Counted from the first letter of the stretch, positions 9,244 through 17,932 are shown. The stretch: 64,000 nt of DNA from Sulfitobacter sp. M05 (GCF_029285175.1 NZ_JABEDH010000007.1:62001-126000), one strand, 5' to 3'. Numbers and translations are program-made. The notes: a model not told the origin generated them from the letters alone.

Positions 9244-10683
9244 ATGAGCAAACAAGTTCCAATGACACGAAGAGGCGTGCTTTGCACCGGTGCGGCGTTC
9301 GCTTCAATATCGCTTATGTCGCCGATGCGGGCAGCGGTGGCGCAGCAATCCGACGAGCCGCTTCGTTTGCGCGCCGCACCCTCGAAGGCCGGACTCCGCC
9401 CTGCACCATACGGCTTGACTGACGTCTGGAGTTATAACGGTGCCGTTCCCGGTTCGGAAATCAGGGTCCGTCAAGGCGACCGGATACGCGTTCTGGCTGA
9501 AAACCGTCTGCAGGAGGGGACGACCATTCATTGGCATGGCATTCGTACGCCAAATGCGATGGATGGGGTGGCGTTTCTTACACAAGACCCGATCCCGGTT
9601 AATGGTGATTTCCAATATGAGTTCGACGCTCTGGATGCGGGAACATTCTGGTACCACCCGCATCAACGCAGTTTCGAACAGTTGGGTCGCGGCCTTTATG
9701 GTCCGCTGATTGTCGAAGAGGCTGAACCGATCCGCGTGGACCGTGATGTGACCTGGATGCTGGATGACTGGCGGATGACAAACGACGGTCAGCTCTCGAA
9801 TGATTTCGGCAATCAAGGCGATGCTATGCATGGCGGTCGGATCGGAAACACTGTCACGATAAATGGCCAAATACCTGATCGCATGGCGGTTCAGGCTGGT
9901 GAACGTATTCGCCTGCGCCTGATCAATGCGGCAAATGCCCGGATATTCGGGTTGGATTTTGGCGATCTTGATCCTGTGGTAATCGCGATGGACGGCCAGC
10001 CCGTTGTGCCGCACGCACCAGATGACGGGATTATCGTCATTGGACCCGCTATGCGCGTTGATGTTGTGATCGATTTTACTGGAAAGCCCGGCGATCTTCT
10101 GAGCGTGAATGACGTCTATTACAAAGACCTCGAATTCCGGCTGGTTGATTTTGCCTATGGCTCTGATGCTTTGCGGCAAACGGTGCCGGACTGGTCAATG
10201 GTCCTTGCGCCTAACCCGTTGGCTGATCCCGACATCAAAAACGCGACCCGACATCAGATTGTCTTCAATGGCGGAATGATGGGGCAGATGATGATGGGTG
10301 GCGGCATGGGGTCGATGATGGTTCAAATGCGCCAAGGCAATATCTGGTTCATCAATGGCAAGGCCGCGAATGGACCCATTATGGACCCGCTGCTGACGCT
10401 GCCGCTGGGGACGTCGCACATCTTCGAGATGGAAAACCGGACCGCTTGGCCGCACCCGATCCATCTTCACGGCCATACTTTCCGCGTGATTGCTCGAAAC
10501 GGGCAGCCAACACGGCACCTTGAGTGGCAGGATACCGTCATGATGGCACCACGCGAAAAGGTCGACATCGCCTTTGTGGCCGACAACCCCGGAGACTGGA
10601 TGTTTCACTGCCACATCATGGAGCATCAGGCCGCAGGTATGATGGGGGTTATCCGCGTCGAATTGGATGCGACAAAATCTTAA
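9244..10683 (+). CDS. Three-domain multicopper oxidase (CueO-like)
   Basis: 479 aa with a Tat-type signal (TRRGVLCTGAAFASI). All copper-site motifs are present: HWHG at 96-99, HPHQ at 138-141, HPIHLHGH from 404, and HCHIMEHQAAGM from 455 with the type-1 Cys456 and axial Met466. The spacing of about 308 residues between first and third motifs indicates the full three-domain form. A Met-rich loop (about 343-362, MMGQMMMGGGMGSMM) resembles the copper-binding loop of CueO, which oxidises Cu(I) in the periplasm. It lies second in the CueR-box operon and precedes a DUF411 protein. Confidence 0.93.
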   Translation: MSKQVPMTRRGVLCTGAAFASISLMSPMRAAVAQQSDEPLRLRAAPSKAGLRPAPYGLTDVWSYNGAVPGSEIRVRQGDRIRVLAENRLQEGTTIHWHGIRTPNAMDGVAFLTQDPIPVNGDFQYEFDALDAGTFWYHPHQRSFEQLGRGLYGPLIVEEAEPIRVDRDVTWMLDDWRMTNDGQLSNDFGNQGDAMHGGRIGNTVTINGQIPDRMAVQAGERIRLRLINAANARIFGLDFGDLDPVVIAMDGQPVVPHAPDDGIIVIGPAMRVDVVIDFTGKPGDLLSVNDVYYKDLEFRLVDFAYGSDALRQTVPDWSMVLAPNPLADPDIKNATRHQIVFNGGMMGQMMMGGGMGSMMVQMRQGNIWFINGKAANGPIMDPLLTLPLGTSHIFEMENRTAWPHPIHLHGHTFRVIARNGQPTRHLEWQDTVMMAPREKVDIAFVADNPGDWMFHCHIMEHQAAGMMGVIRVELDATKS

Positions 10684-10720
10684 AAATACGCAGAATTAAC
10701 GGAAGAAAAGGAAGAAGATT

Positions 10721-11176
10721 ATGAAAAAACTGTTCGGATCTACCAGTCTGGCTGCTGCAGGAAGTGTTGCCCTATTGGCAATGAGCCTGAATGCGGCACC
10801 CTTGGCTGCTGAAACGGTCACGCTCTACAAAAACCCACAGTGCGGTTGTTGCGAAAGCTATGCTGATTACCTGCGTGAAAATGGCTTTGAGGTAGACGTC
10901 AAACCAACCCATGATCTTGTGCAGATCAGCAGTGATGCCGGTATTCCGGAAGACTTTCAGGGATGCCATACGTCCTTTATCGGGGATTATGTGATCAGTG
11001 GTCATGTGCCCATTGATGTGGTCAACAAGGTCATGTCTGAAAAACCCGACATCGTCGGCGTCACGCTTCCCGGGATGCCGATGGGATCACCCGGTATGGG
11101 CGGCGCAAAGCAAGAGCCATTCAAAGTTTACGCCATTGAAGAAGGCGTGGTCCCGACGGTTTATGCGGTCGAATAG
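10721..11176 (+). CDS. DUF411 periplasmic metal-binding protein
   Basis: 151 aa with a signal peptide ending near ETVTLYKN. The DUF411 signature is complete: KNPQCGCCESYADYL near residue 34, a second Cys/His site (GCHTSFIGDYVISGHVP) and the terminal GMPMGSPGM. DUF411 proteins have a thioredoxin-like half-fold and accompany copper and mercury resistance genes. It follows the multicopper oxidase by 37 nt with a purine-rich ribosome site (GGAAGAAG). A paralogue is encoded at 20745 on the other strand. Confidence 0.88.
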   Translation: MKKLFGSTSLAAAGSVALLAMSLNAAPLAAETVTLYKNPQCGCCESYADYLRENGFEVDVKPTHDLVQISSDAGIPEDFQGCHTSFIGDYVISGHVPIDVVNKVMSEKPDIVGVTLPGMPMGSPGMGGAKQEPFKVYAIEEGVVPTVYAVE

Positions 11177-11233
11177 GCAAACCAATTGTCCGGCGCGAAA
11201 CCGTGCCGGATACAATTTTTAGAAACGCGAAGG

Positions 11234-11377
11234 ATGAAGAGTATGATGATGGATGGTGGAACGATGGGCGGCGGCATGATGATCGGTATGGGTCTCGTGT
11301 GGTTGCTATTCATAGTGGTGCTCGTGCTCGCGGCAATCGCATTGGTAAAATATATCCGCTCTGATGACAGTAAATAA
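11234..11377 (+). CDS. 47-aa Met-rich single-pass membrane protein
   Basis: From the ATG at 11234 the peptide begins MKSMMMDGGTMGGGMMIGMG, followed by one strong hydrophobic helix (WLLFIVVLVLAAIALV) and a short basic-acidic tail. The Met pattern suggests Cu(I) contacts at the membrane surface. An AAGG precedes the start. It sits between the DUF411 gene and another 47-aa membrane protein in one transcription unit. No named family recognised. Confidence 0.6.
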   Translation: MKSMMMDGGTMGGGMMIGMGLVWLLFIVVLVLAAIALVKYIRSDDSK

Positions 11378-11388
11378 AATGCTGCACG

Positions 11389-11532
11389 ATGCGTAGTAGC
11401 GGCGCTGCCAGTGGCGACAGCTTGCTGTCGATGGGGTTGATCTGGGCATTTTGTGTCTTGCTGATACTGATCGGGCTCGCCGCGATTGCGCTATTCTGCA
11501 TCTGGCTCCGAAAAAGGTGGGTGAAAAAATGA
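11389..11532 (+). CDS. 47-aa single-pass membrane protein coupled to cytochrome c
   Basis: An ORF too short for routine calling: polar start (MRSSGAASGDSLL), one hydrophobic helix (LIWAFCVLLILIGLAAIALF) and a basic end (WLRKRWVKK). Its TGA overlaps the cytochrome c start (ATGA), the coupling used throughout this operon, which supports it being translated. It has the same size and topology as the preceding 47-aa protein, so the pair may act together, possibly as membrane anchors or small subunits for the adjoining cytochrome. Confidence 0.5.
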   Translation: MRSSGAASGDSLLSMGLIWAFCVLLILIGLAAIALFCIWLRKRWVKK

Positions 11533-11954
11533 TAAAGTGGCTTGGTTTATGGGTTCTCACATTGGCGGCGGCTGGCACGGCGGAAGCGCAAGATAGTGAA
11601 CTTTTAGAGGGTGAAATACTCTATCAGGAAAACTGTGCCAGCTGTCATGGCGCAAATCTGGAGGGCCAGCCCGACTGGCGCTCACGGCTGCCAAACGGAA
11701 GGCTACCAGCACCGCCTCACGATGCTTCGGGACATACCTGGCATCATGCCGACCGCGTGTTGACAGACATCATCACACGGGGAACGGCGGCGATTGTAGG
11801 GAACGGGTACGAAAGCGACATGCCAGGATTTGGGGACACACTTTCGAGCGAAGATATCGAAGCGATCCTCGACTACATCAAGAGCACATGGCCCGATCGT
11901 GAAAGGGCGGCGCAAGAAGATATAACGCGTGCCGACATCGAGGCGCAGCAATGA
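11529..11954 (+). CDS. Periplasmic c-type cytochrome (class I, monohaem)
   Basis: 141 aa from the ATG at 11529, giving signal peptide MIKWLGLWVLTLAAAGTAEA. Haem-binding CASCH follows an ENCASCHGANLEGQP context, and the axial Met is likely in ESDMPGFGD. It could carry electrons from cuprous-ion oxidation by the multicopper oxidase or to a terminal oxidase; the partner is not shown. Its ends overlap both neighbours by 4 nt, so it is tightly coupled to the 47-aa protein and the CcmG-like thioredoxin. Confidence 0.85.
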   Translation: MIKWLGLWVLTLAAAGTAEAQDSELLEGEILYQENCASCHGANLEGQPDWRSRLPNGRLPAPPHDASGHTWHHADRVLTDIITRGTAAIVGNGYESDMPGFGDTLSSEDIEAILDYIKSTWPDRERAAQEDITRADIEAQQ

Positions 11955-12547
11955 GAGGTGCGGACAAATCAATGCAGCAAAAACGGCCACGGTATCGCGT
12001 CTCAGGTCTTGTCGTGGCGCCTGCTGTCACTTTTGTACTGATGGCGTTTTTCGCTTGGGGGTTGTTCAACCGCGACGAGGCGCTGCCCTCGGCGATGCTT
12101 GATAAGTCCGTACCCGAATTCTCGCTCCCCCCCGTCCTTGGCAGGGACGACGGATTATCGACACAAGACCTGGCCGGGCATGTTTCAATGGTGAACGTGT
12201 TTGCATCCTGGTGTGTTCCATGTCGCGCGGAACATCCGCTGTTCATCGAGCTTGCCGAAATTGGCGAGGTACCGCTTTATGGTATCAACTATAAGGACCC
12301 GCCCGAACAGGCACGGGCATGGTTGGATGAACTGGGTGACCCCTATACCCGCATCGGCGCGGACAGAGATGGCCGCGTCGGCATCGAATGGGGTGTCTAC
12401 GGTGTCCCGGAAACATACGTCATCGCCGCCGATGGAACCATCGCCTATCGCCATGTCGGGCCTATCACACGCAAAGTTTTGAAAGAAACAATCATGCCGA
12501 TCGTTCGCGAACTGAAATCTTCAGCCCCTGAGAAGGTAGCACAATGA
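11951..12547 (+). CDS. CcmG/DsbE-like membrane-anchored thioredoxin
   Basis: 198 aa. An N-terminal anchor (VVAPAVTFVLMAFFAWGLF) precedes a periplasmic thioredoxin domain with active site FASWCVPCRAEHP and the CcmG-type cis-Pro region GVYGVPETYVI. CcmG reduces apocytochrome c thiols using electrons from CcdA, which is encoded at the end of this same operon. The start overlaps the cytochrome stop by 4 nt. No other ccm genes are nearby, so it probably supplements a chromosomal maturation system or serves copper handling. Confidence 0.87.
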   Translation: MRGADKSMQQKRPRYRVSGLVVAPAVTFVLMAFFAWGLFNRDEALPSAMLDKSVPEFSLPPVLGRDDGLSTQDLAGHVSMVNVFASWCVPCRAEHPLFIELAEIGEVPLYGINYKDPPEQARAWLDELGDPYTRIGADRDGRVGIEWGVYGVPETYVIAADGTIAYRHVGPITRKVLKETIMPIVRELKSSAPEKVAQ

Positions 12548-13056
12548 CTTCGCTGAAACTGACAGTCGTTCTTTTCCTCGTTTGGGTCGGCGGGGCAATT
12601 GCAGCGCCACAAGGCTTTGCGCTTCATGATGAACCGCAACCCGTAATCAACGTGCGCTTCTTGCTTGAGGACGGCACACGCAAAGATATGGAATCGCTGC
12701 AAGGCAAGGTGCTTTTGGTAAACGTCTGGGCCACCTGGTGCATTCCGTGTCGCGAAGAAATGCCGACGTTAGACGCATTGCAGGCGACGCTCGGCGGCGA
12801 CAATTTTGAGGTTGTTGCCCTCTCTATCGACCGCGCCGGTCCGCCGGTTGTGCGGAAGTTCTATGATGAAATCGGTGTGAAACATCTGAAAACGTATGTC
12901 GATAAGACCATGTTGTCAGCCACTGCCTTACGCACGGTCGGTTTACCAACGACAATCCTGATCAATAGACAAGGTCAGGAACTAGGGCGGCTTGTCGGAC
13001 CGGCAGAATGGGATGATCCTGAGATGATAGCGTTCCTGAGGGGGTTTATCGAATGA
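12544..13056 (+). CDS. TlpA/ResA-family periplasmic thioredoxin
   Basis: 170 aa with a signal peptide ending near AIAAPQG. Active site NVWATWCIPCREEMP, cis-Pro region VGLPTTILINRQG and the closing GPAEWDD are typical of the TlpA family. Members reduce apocytochromes or, as with Bradyrhizobium TlpA, reduce SCO and PCuAC copper chaperones for oxidase assembly. It overlaps the CcmG-like gene by 4 nt. A close relative sharing the GPAEWD ending is encoded at 45458. Confidence 0.87.
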   Translation: MTSLKLTVVLFLVWVGGAIAAPQGFALHDEPQPVINVRFLLEDGTRKDMESLQGKVLLVNVWATWCIPCREEMPTLDALQATLGGDNFEVVALSIDRAGPPVVRKFYDEIGVKHLKTYVDKTMLSATALRTVGLPTTILINRQGQELGRLVGPAEWDDPEMIAFLRGFIE

Positions 13057-13415
13057 ATACTATGGGAATTTCATCACGGCACCTTGACCCTACAGCAACT
13101 GGAATGATCGAACGCCCAACATCAAAAGGCAGCAACCAGATGGTTCAAATTTCACAGCATGACACTGGCAGCGAGGATGCGTCAGTCATTGGCCGTCGGC
13201 CGCAATGGATGACGCGCAGGCGCTTACTGCTTGTTAGTGTAATCATTATGATCGGGAGCGGATTGGCCCTGAATTGGGGATGGCTGACCGCAGCAGGGCT
13301 TGCGCCGATCCTTGTATCGCTTGCACCCTGTGGCGTGATGTGCGGACTGGGGCTTTGTATGAAGGGCGGGACTGGCACAAGTTGGTCGAGCCGGCTGAGT
13401 GGTATTTTTCGATGA
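13053..13415 (+). CDS. Small membrane protein with Cys motif (copper-operon associated)
   Basis: 120 aa if translation starts at the ATG overlapping the previous stop; an in-frame ATG at 13140 would give 91 aa. A basic region (RRPQWMTRRRLL) precedes two hydrophobic segments, the second ending LAPCGVMCGLGLCMKGG, where three cysteines and a Met could bind copper at the membrane. The C-terminus is short and polar. I do not recognise a named family. Its 4-nt overlaps with both neighbours place it firmly in the operon. Confidence 0.65.
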   Translation: MNTMGISSRHLDPTATGMIERPTSKGSNQMVQISQHDTGSEDASVIGRRPQWMTRRRLLLVSVIIMIGSGLALNWGWLTAAGLAPILVSLAPCGVMCGLGLCMKGGTGTSWSSRLSGIFR

Positions 13416-13900
13416 GCCTTGCGTCCACCCGGTCAATTGGCAGGCACGGGGCACAGATTTCACTGCGTGCCCTGCGCCGCTATTTTTCAGTGATCATCCC
13501 CGCAAACCTGATCTGGGAATTCGCGCACATGCCGCTCTATACGATCTGGAATGAGGGCAGCTGGGGCGAGATTGTTTTCGCGGCGCTTCATTGTACAGGG
13601 GGAGACATTCTAATCGCGATGAGTGCGCTCATGCTGGCGTTGATGCTGGCCGGTCAAGGCTGGCCCTTCGCCCGACAGACACGCCAGCAGGTGACTGTTC
13701 TCACTGTTGCATTCGGCCTAGCTTACACGCTGTTCAGTGAATGGCTGAATATTGTGATCCGGGCGGCTTGGGCCTATTCGGATCTCATGCCAATTATTCC
13801 TATTCTCGATGCGGGACTGTCGCCTGTCTTGCAATGGATCTTTATCCCGATAGCCGCCTTTTGGTGGGCTTCGCGTCCTTTCAATGCAGATGAGTTATAG
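13412..13900 (+). CDS. Polytopic membrane protein of unknown function
   Basis: 162 aa from the ATG at 13412, which overlaps the previous stop by 4 nt. About four transmembrane segments are visible (VIIPANLIWEFAHMPLY, DILIAMSALMLALMLAG, VLTVAFGLAYTLFSEW, LQWIFIPIAAFWW). The stretch NLIWEFAHMPLYTIW includes conserved-looking Trp, His and Met. No domain name is known to me. The gene directly precedes ccdA by 2 nt and so probably acts in the same redox or metal process. Confidence 0.65.
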   Translation: MSLASTRSIGRHGAQISLRALRRYFSVIIPANLIWEFAHMPLYTIWNEGSWGEIVFAALHCTGGDILIAMSALMLALMLAGQGWPFARQTRQQVTVLTVAFGLAYTLFSEWLNIVIRAAWAYSDLMPIIPILDAGLSPVLQWIFIPIAAFWWASRPFNADEL

Positions 13901-13902
13901 CG

Positions 13903-14640
13903 ATGGATATTTCTGGTATTGGTATCCTTGCGGCCTTTTTGGCGGGGGCCATATCGTTTCTGTCACCCTGCGTTCTTCCCTTGGTGCCTGGCTATGTCTC
14001 TTTCATCGCCGGTCAGCCCGGTCTGCGCACGACCCGTCAGGTTGGGATGCGGGCACGGGCCGGAGCTTTGGGGTTAAGCGCCTGTTTCGTTCTGGGGTTC
14101 TCGACGGTCTTTATCGCCCTTGGGGCCGGTGCCAGCGCGCTCGGATCGCTTTTGCTGACATGGCGGGCTGAACTCAATTATCTTGGTGGTGGGATCATCA
14201 TACTGTTTGGTTTGGTTATGCTGGGCGTGTTCCGCATTCCGGCATTGTCGCGTGATACCAGGTTGAACCTCAACATTCCGGGGGGACGTCCATTCGGGGC
14301 TTACGTGCTGGGTCTTGCATTCGCCTTTGGTTGGACACCCTGCATTGGTCCCATACTCGGAGCGATCCTGACGCTGAGTTCGACCTCAGGCGGGATGTCT
14401 GACGGTATCTCGTTGCTCGCAATTTACTCGGCAGGGCTTGGTATCCCGTTTTTGCTTGCCGCGCTTTTTACCGATGCTATTGCAGCGCGCATCCGGGGGA
14501 TCAGCAAAGCGGGACGCTGGCTTTACATGGGAGCGGGGATTGCCATGGTCGTTATGGGCGTTGCAGTCATCACTGGGCAGCTTTCACGGTTTGCGTATTG
14601 GCTGCTTGGCACCTTTCCCATTCTTTCGACGATCGGATAG
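13903..14640 (+). CDS. ccdA: CcdA/DsbD-type membrane thiol-electron transporter
   Basis: 245 aa, six predicted membrane helices. The two redox cysteines are in the diagnostic positions FLSPCVLPLVPGY (near residue 24) and FGWTPCIGPILGA (near 147). CcdA moves electrons from cytoplasmic thioredoxin to periplasmic thioredoxins, here most likely the CcmG-like and TlpA-like proteins of the same operon. It is the last gene of copper operon 1; no strong terminator was seen before the next promoter. Confidence 0.93.
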   Translation: MDISGIGILAAFLAGAISFLSPCVLPLVPGYVSFIAGQPGLRTTRQVGMRARAGALGLSACFVLGFSTVFIALGAGASALGSLLLTWRAELNYLGGGIIILFGLVMLGVFRIPALSRDTRLNLNIPGGRPFGAYVLGLAFAFGWTPCIGPILGAILTLSSTSGGMSDGISLLAIYSAGLGIPFLLAALFTDAIAARIRGISKAGRWLYMGAGIAMVVMGVAVITGQLSRFAYWLLGTFPILSTIG

Positions 14641-14793
14641 ATCTGAGTGAGCGGTGCCGATCCTGAGTTTTTAGGGATTATCTGCTGGGAAGCGCGTTCA
14701 CCCATGGAACTTGCGCCAAAATTCTTGCAACAGGGGTCTTTTCGAAGATCAGGCGCGGTCGCGTTCACCTTTCAAGATATACAAACTTTTGAC

Positions 14794-14824
14794 TTGCACC
14801 TCTAGTTACTGAAGCTCCTACACC
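14794..14824 (+). promoter_or_regulatory. MerR (ZntR/CadR-type) promoter of the Zn/Cd ATPase
   Basis: A -35 TTGCAC (14794-14799), a 19-bp spacer with the dyad CTCTAGTTACTGAAG, and a -10 TACACC. Overlong 19-bp spacers mark MerR-activated promoters, and the CTAGTTACT core is typical of the Zn/Cd/Pb branch. Near-identical sites lie at 25440 (minus) and 26028 (plus), flanking the MerR gene at 25580. Confidence 0.7.
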
Positions 14825-14853
14825 GGAAAGGAAAAGTGTTAAAGGACGCCAAG

Positions 14854-17175
14854 ATGCCACATGATGCCGCTCACGATCACGAAGAAGATACTTGCTGCGG
14901 CGCATCCGCGGATACATTGGCGCAGCCAGCGCCGCCGCCAAATTCAGGCCGCAGTTTTCGCGTAAATGGGCTCGACTGCGCGGACGAAGTTGCGATCCTG
15001 AGCAAGGTTGTCGGGCCGGAGGTTGGAGGGAGTGAGCATCTGGCTTTCGACGTGATCAATGGGCGTATGACCATCCTCGAAGGCGCCAAGCCGCTTAGCG
15101 ATGACAAAATTATCAAGATCGTTGGCTCGACCGGAATGAGCGCGAAAATGTGGAACGCCGAAAGCGCCGAAGCGGATCAGGCGGAGCATTTCGCCCGCCA
15201 GCGTCTGTTCACAGGTCTGAGCGGCGGTTTGTGGGCGGCGGGATTCCTCTACCATATCGTCGAGACCGGGGCAGGGGGTGCGTTACGGCTGTTTTCTGGT
15301 CATGGCGAAACCTCAATGCCTCTGATCGAGATGGGTCTGTTTTTGCTGGCAGTCGTGTTCGGTGCCTGGCTGGTCGCGCCCAAAGCCTGGTCGGCTGCGC
15401 GCCGGTTGTCGCCGGACATGAACCTATTGATGATCGTCGCTGTGGCCGGTGCGATCGGACTGGGTGAATTCTTTGAAGCTGCGACGGTCGCCTTCTTCTT
15501 TGCGCTATCTCTCACGCTAGAGTCTTGGAGTGTCGGGCGGGCCCGCAATGCGGTTTCGGCCTTGCTTGATCTGGCACCACCGACGGCGCGGGTCATTCGT
15601 GCAGATGGGTCTGAGGCCGATGTTCTTGCAGCAGAGGTTGCCATTGGAGATCGCTTTGTTGTGCGGGGCGGGGATCGAATTCCGCTTGATGGCGAAGTGA
15701 CCGAGGGTCGCGGTGATGTCGATCAGGCCCCGATCACTGGTGAAAGCGCGCTGGTCGCCAAAGAAACCGGCGATGAGGTTTATGCCGGTACGATCAACGG
15801 TGACGGAACAATGACGGTTAGGGCGACGAAAGCCGCAGGCGATACCGTTCTGTCGAAGATTATCCGCATGGTAGGAGATGCGCATTCGCGCCGAGCCGAG
15901 GTCGAACAATGGGTCACGAAGTTTGCGCGCATCTACACGCCTATCGTCATGGTGCTGGCGGTTCTAATCGCCGTTGTCCCGCCGCTTCTCTTTGCAGGGG
16001 CGTGGAACTATTGGTTCTATAACGCGCTTGTGCTGCTTGTGATCGCTTGCCCTTGTGCGCTTGTGATCTCCACGCCTGTTTCCATCGTTGCATCTCTCGC
16101 GGCGTCGGCACGCAACGGCGTGCTGATCAAGGGCGGCGCCTATGTCGAAGCCCCCTCACGCCTGACCGCACTGGCGATGGACAAGACCGGAACGATCACC
16201 ATGGGTGAACCGGAAGTCGCGGGTCTGCATCCCTTGGGTGGCACTGCCGAGCGTGACCTCTTGAGTGCCGCTGTTGCGCTGGAAGCCCGCTCATCCCACC
16301 CGCTGGCACGCGCTATCCTTGCGCGCGGTGAACGCGACGGATTGAAGCAATCGGTGGCTACGGACACGAAAACTGTGCCGGGTCGCGGCGTAGAGGGATC
16401 ATGGGAAGGGCAATCTGTGTGGCTTGGTTCCGACCGCTTTGCCACCGAAAAAGGACTGGGTGATACCATTCCCCGTGACCTATTGGAACGGATTGAGGGA
16501 GCTGGAAGTACGCTTGTTGCCGTCGGGTCCGGGGATCGTTTGCTGGGTCTAATCGAATTGCGCGACCGCATCCGACCGGATGCAAAGGGAGTGGTGGCAC
16601 GCCTCCATGCCCAAGGGGTGAAAAAGATCATCATGTTAACGGGTGACAACGAGCGCACAGCGCGCGCCGTCGCGGCAGAGGTCGGCATTGACGAAGTTCG
16701 CGCAGAGCTGCTGCCCGAGGACAAAGTGACGGCGATTGAGGAGTTGGTTGCCAACTACGATGTCGTGGCGATGATCGGCGACGGTGTGAACGATGCACCG
16801 GCCATGGCGCGGGCACACTTCGCAATTGCAATGGGTGCAGTCGGGTCTGACGCAGCGATTGAGACAGCCGATATCGCGCTGATGACGGACGATATTGGCA
16901 AGGTACCGTGGCTCGTCGGTCATTCACGTCGAACAATGAATATCATTCATCAGAATATTGGCATCGCACTGGCGACCAAGGCGCTGTTCGTCGGCTTAAC
17001 AGCTTTCGGGATGGCAACGATGTGGGGTGCTATCGCTGCGGATGTCGGCGTTTCCCTGCTGGTCGTAGCCAACGCGCTGAGGCTGCTTCGGGCCAAGAAG
17101 GATCGGTCCGACCCATCAGGGGGCGAGAAAATTGGAGAAACGATGGCACAGGGTGCCTTGGTGCATGGGCATTGA
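14854..17175 (+). CDS. zntA: Zn/Cd/Pb-exporting P1B-type ATPase (ZntA-like)
   Basis: 773 aa from the ATG at 14854 (AAAGGAC upstream). A His/Cys-rich tail (HDAAHDHEEDTCC) precedes one metal-binding domain in which the usual CxxC is C42-A-D-E (GLDCADEV). The core is complete: CPC at 399-401 in ACPCALVISTPVS, phosphorylated D443 in DKTGT, HP motif in SSHPLARAIL, and [20 protein letters not shown] and the last-helix DVGVSLLVV mark the divalent (Zn/Cd/Pb) subgroup rather than copper. It exports toxic divalent cations from the cytoplasm. The promoter carries the island's MerR box. Confidence 0.92.
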   Translation: MPHDAAHDHEEDTCCGASADTLAQPAPPPNSGRSFRVNGLDCADEVAILSKVVGPEVGGSEHLAFDVINGRMTILEGAKPLSDDKIIKIVGSTGMSAKMWNAESAEADQAEHFARQRLFTGLSGGLWAAGFLYHIVETGAGGALRLFSGHGETSMPLIEMGLFLLAVVFGAWLVAPKAWSAARRLSPDMNLLMIVAVAGAIGLGEFFEAATVAFFFALSLTLESWSVGRARNAVSALLDLAPPTARVIRADGSEADVLAAEVAIGDRFVVRGGDRIPLDGEVTEGRGDVDQAPITGESALVAKETGDEVYAGTINGDGTMTVRATKAAGDTVLSKIIRMVGDAHSRRAEVEQWVTKFARIYTPIVMVLAVLIAVVPPLLFAGAWNYWFYNALVLLVIACPCALVISTPVSIVASLAASARNGVLIKGGAYVEAPSRLTALAMDKTGTITMGEPEVAGLHPLGGTAERDLLSAAVALEARSSHPLARAILARGERDGLKQSVATDTKTVPGRGVEGSWEGQSVWLGSDRFATEKGLGDTIPRDLLERIEGAGSTLVAVGSGDRLLGLIELRDRIRPDAKGVVARLHAQGVKKIIMLTGDNERTARAVAAEVGIDEVRAELLPEDKVTAIEELVANYDVVAMIGDGVNDAPAMARAHFAIAMGAVGSDAAIETADIALMTDDIGKVPWLVGHSRRTMNIIHQNIGIALATKALFVGLTAFGMATMWGAIAADVGVSLLVVANALRLLRAKKDRSDPSGGEKIGETMAQGALVHGH

Positions 17176-17237
17176 TTTCAAAAACCCCTTTGTGCAAATA
17201 TTAACTGAGCCAATAAGAAAAAGAGGTCGAGCAAAAA

Positions 17238-17741
17238 ATGATACGTACAACACGCCGTTTCGCCGTTCTGGGTGGGTTGGCTCTTACTTTGGCTGGCTGC
17301 GCGAACAAGTTTCGTACTTATAACGGTCCAGAGGTCACGCGCTTGCAGATGTTCAAGGGCGATCGAACCCTCTTCCTTTACAACAGTTCAAAGGTCCTGA
17401 AGACGTATAAATTTGACCTCGGCTTTGCACCCGCGGGTCCCAAGCAGTTTGAAGGTGACGGAAAAACACCGGAAGGCTCTTATACTGTCGACAAGCGCAA
17501 TCCAAACAGCATGTTCCATCTGTCTGTCGGGATATCCTATCCGAATGAAGCGGATATTGCTTATGCAGCCGCACAGGGCCGCAGTCCTGGTGGAGATATC
17601 TTTATACATGGCGGGCCGCGAGCGGGTATTGACCCGATCAAACCCGACTGGACAGCAGGGTGCATTGCAGTGTCAGATCGCGAGATAGAAGACATCTACG
17701 CAATGGTTCGTGACGGGACGCCAATTGACATCTTCGCCTAG
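17238..17741 (+). CDS. L,D-transpeptidase lipoprotein (YkuD domain), copy 1
   Basis: 167 aa. The signal ends with lipobox LAGC, so it should be lipid-anchored. The YkuD catalytic region IHGGPRAG...WTAGCIAVSD supplies His and the nucleophilic Cys. Such enzymes form 3-3 cross-links in peptidoglycan or attach proteins to it. The enzyme follows the Zn/Cd ATPase by 62 nt and may share its transcript. It is the most divergent of the four L,D-transpeptidases here and the only lipoprotein among them, which fits the presence of LspA and Lnt genes next door. Confidence 0.88.
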   Translation: MIRTTRRFAVLGGLALTLAGCANKFRTYNGPEVTRLQMFKGDRTLFLYNSSKVLKTYKFDLGFAPAGPKQFEGDGKTPEGSYTVDKRNPNSMFHLSVGISYPNEADIAYAAAQGRSPGGDIFIHGGPRAGIDPIKPDWTAGCIAVSDREIEDIYAMVRDGTPIDIFA

Positions 17742-17767
17742 GTTTTCGTAGAGATCGCCAATTTTGT

Positions 17768-17932
17768 TCAAATGAACCTTAAGAGAATGATTGAGACAAC
17801 CATTGCGAAAAGGCCAAATACGAGTGCGGAACTCACTGCGTATTGAGCAATGTCTTTCTTGTTACCACCGCGCTTCTTCGCAAGATACGCACCCCATATG
17901 GCTCCTGCCAAAGCTGCTAAGATCGTCATCAT
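17768..17932 (-). CDS. 54-aa membrane protein, last gene of the minus-strand operon
   Basis: A short ORF on the minus strand: MMTILAALAGAIWGAYLAKK, a Gly/Lys-rich turn, then a second hydrophobic segment (AVSSALVFGLFAMVVSIIL). Its ATG overlaps the Lnt stop (ATGATG over TGA), the same coupling seen across the operon, so it is probably translated. Two hydrophobic helices with a basic loop between them suggest a small inner-membrane protein. No family recognised. Between its stop and the convergent transpeptidase gene there are only 26 nt. Confidence 0.6.
   Translation of the reverse strand: MMTILAALAGAIWGAYLAKKRGGNKKDIAQYAVSSALVFGLFAMVVSIILLRFI

Noticed and set aside
9304-10179. Antisense ORF (291 codons) under the multicopper oxidase
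   Set aside because: The plus-strand gene has all copper motifs in order; the antisense frame has none.
13084-13110. CueR/ZntR-like TTGACC with a partial dyad
   Set aside because: It lies inside the 13053 gene in a chain of 4-nt-overlapping genes and has no -10 element at the 19-bp position.
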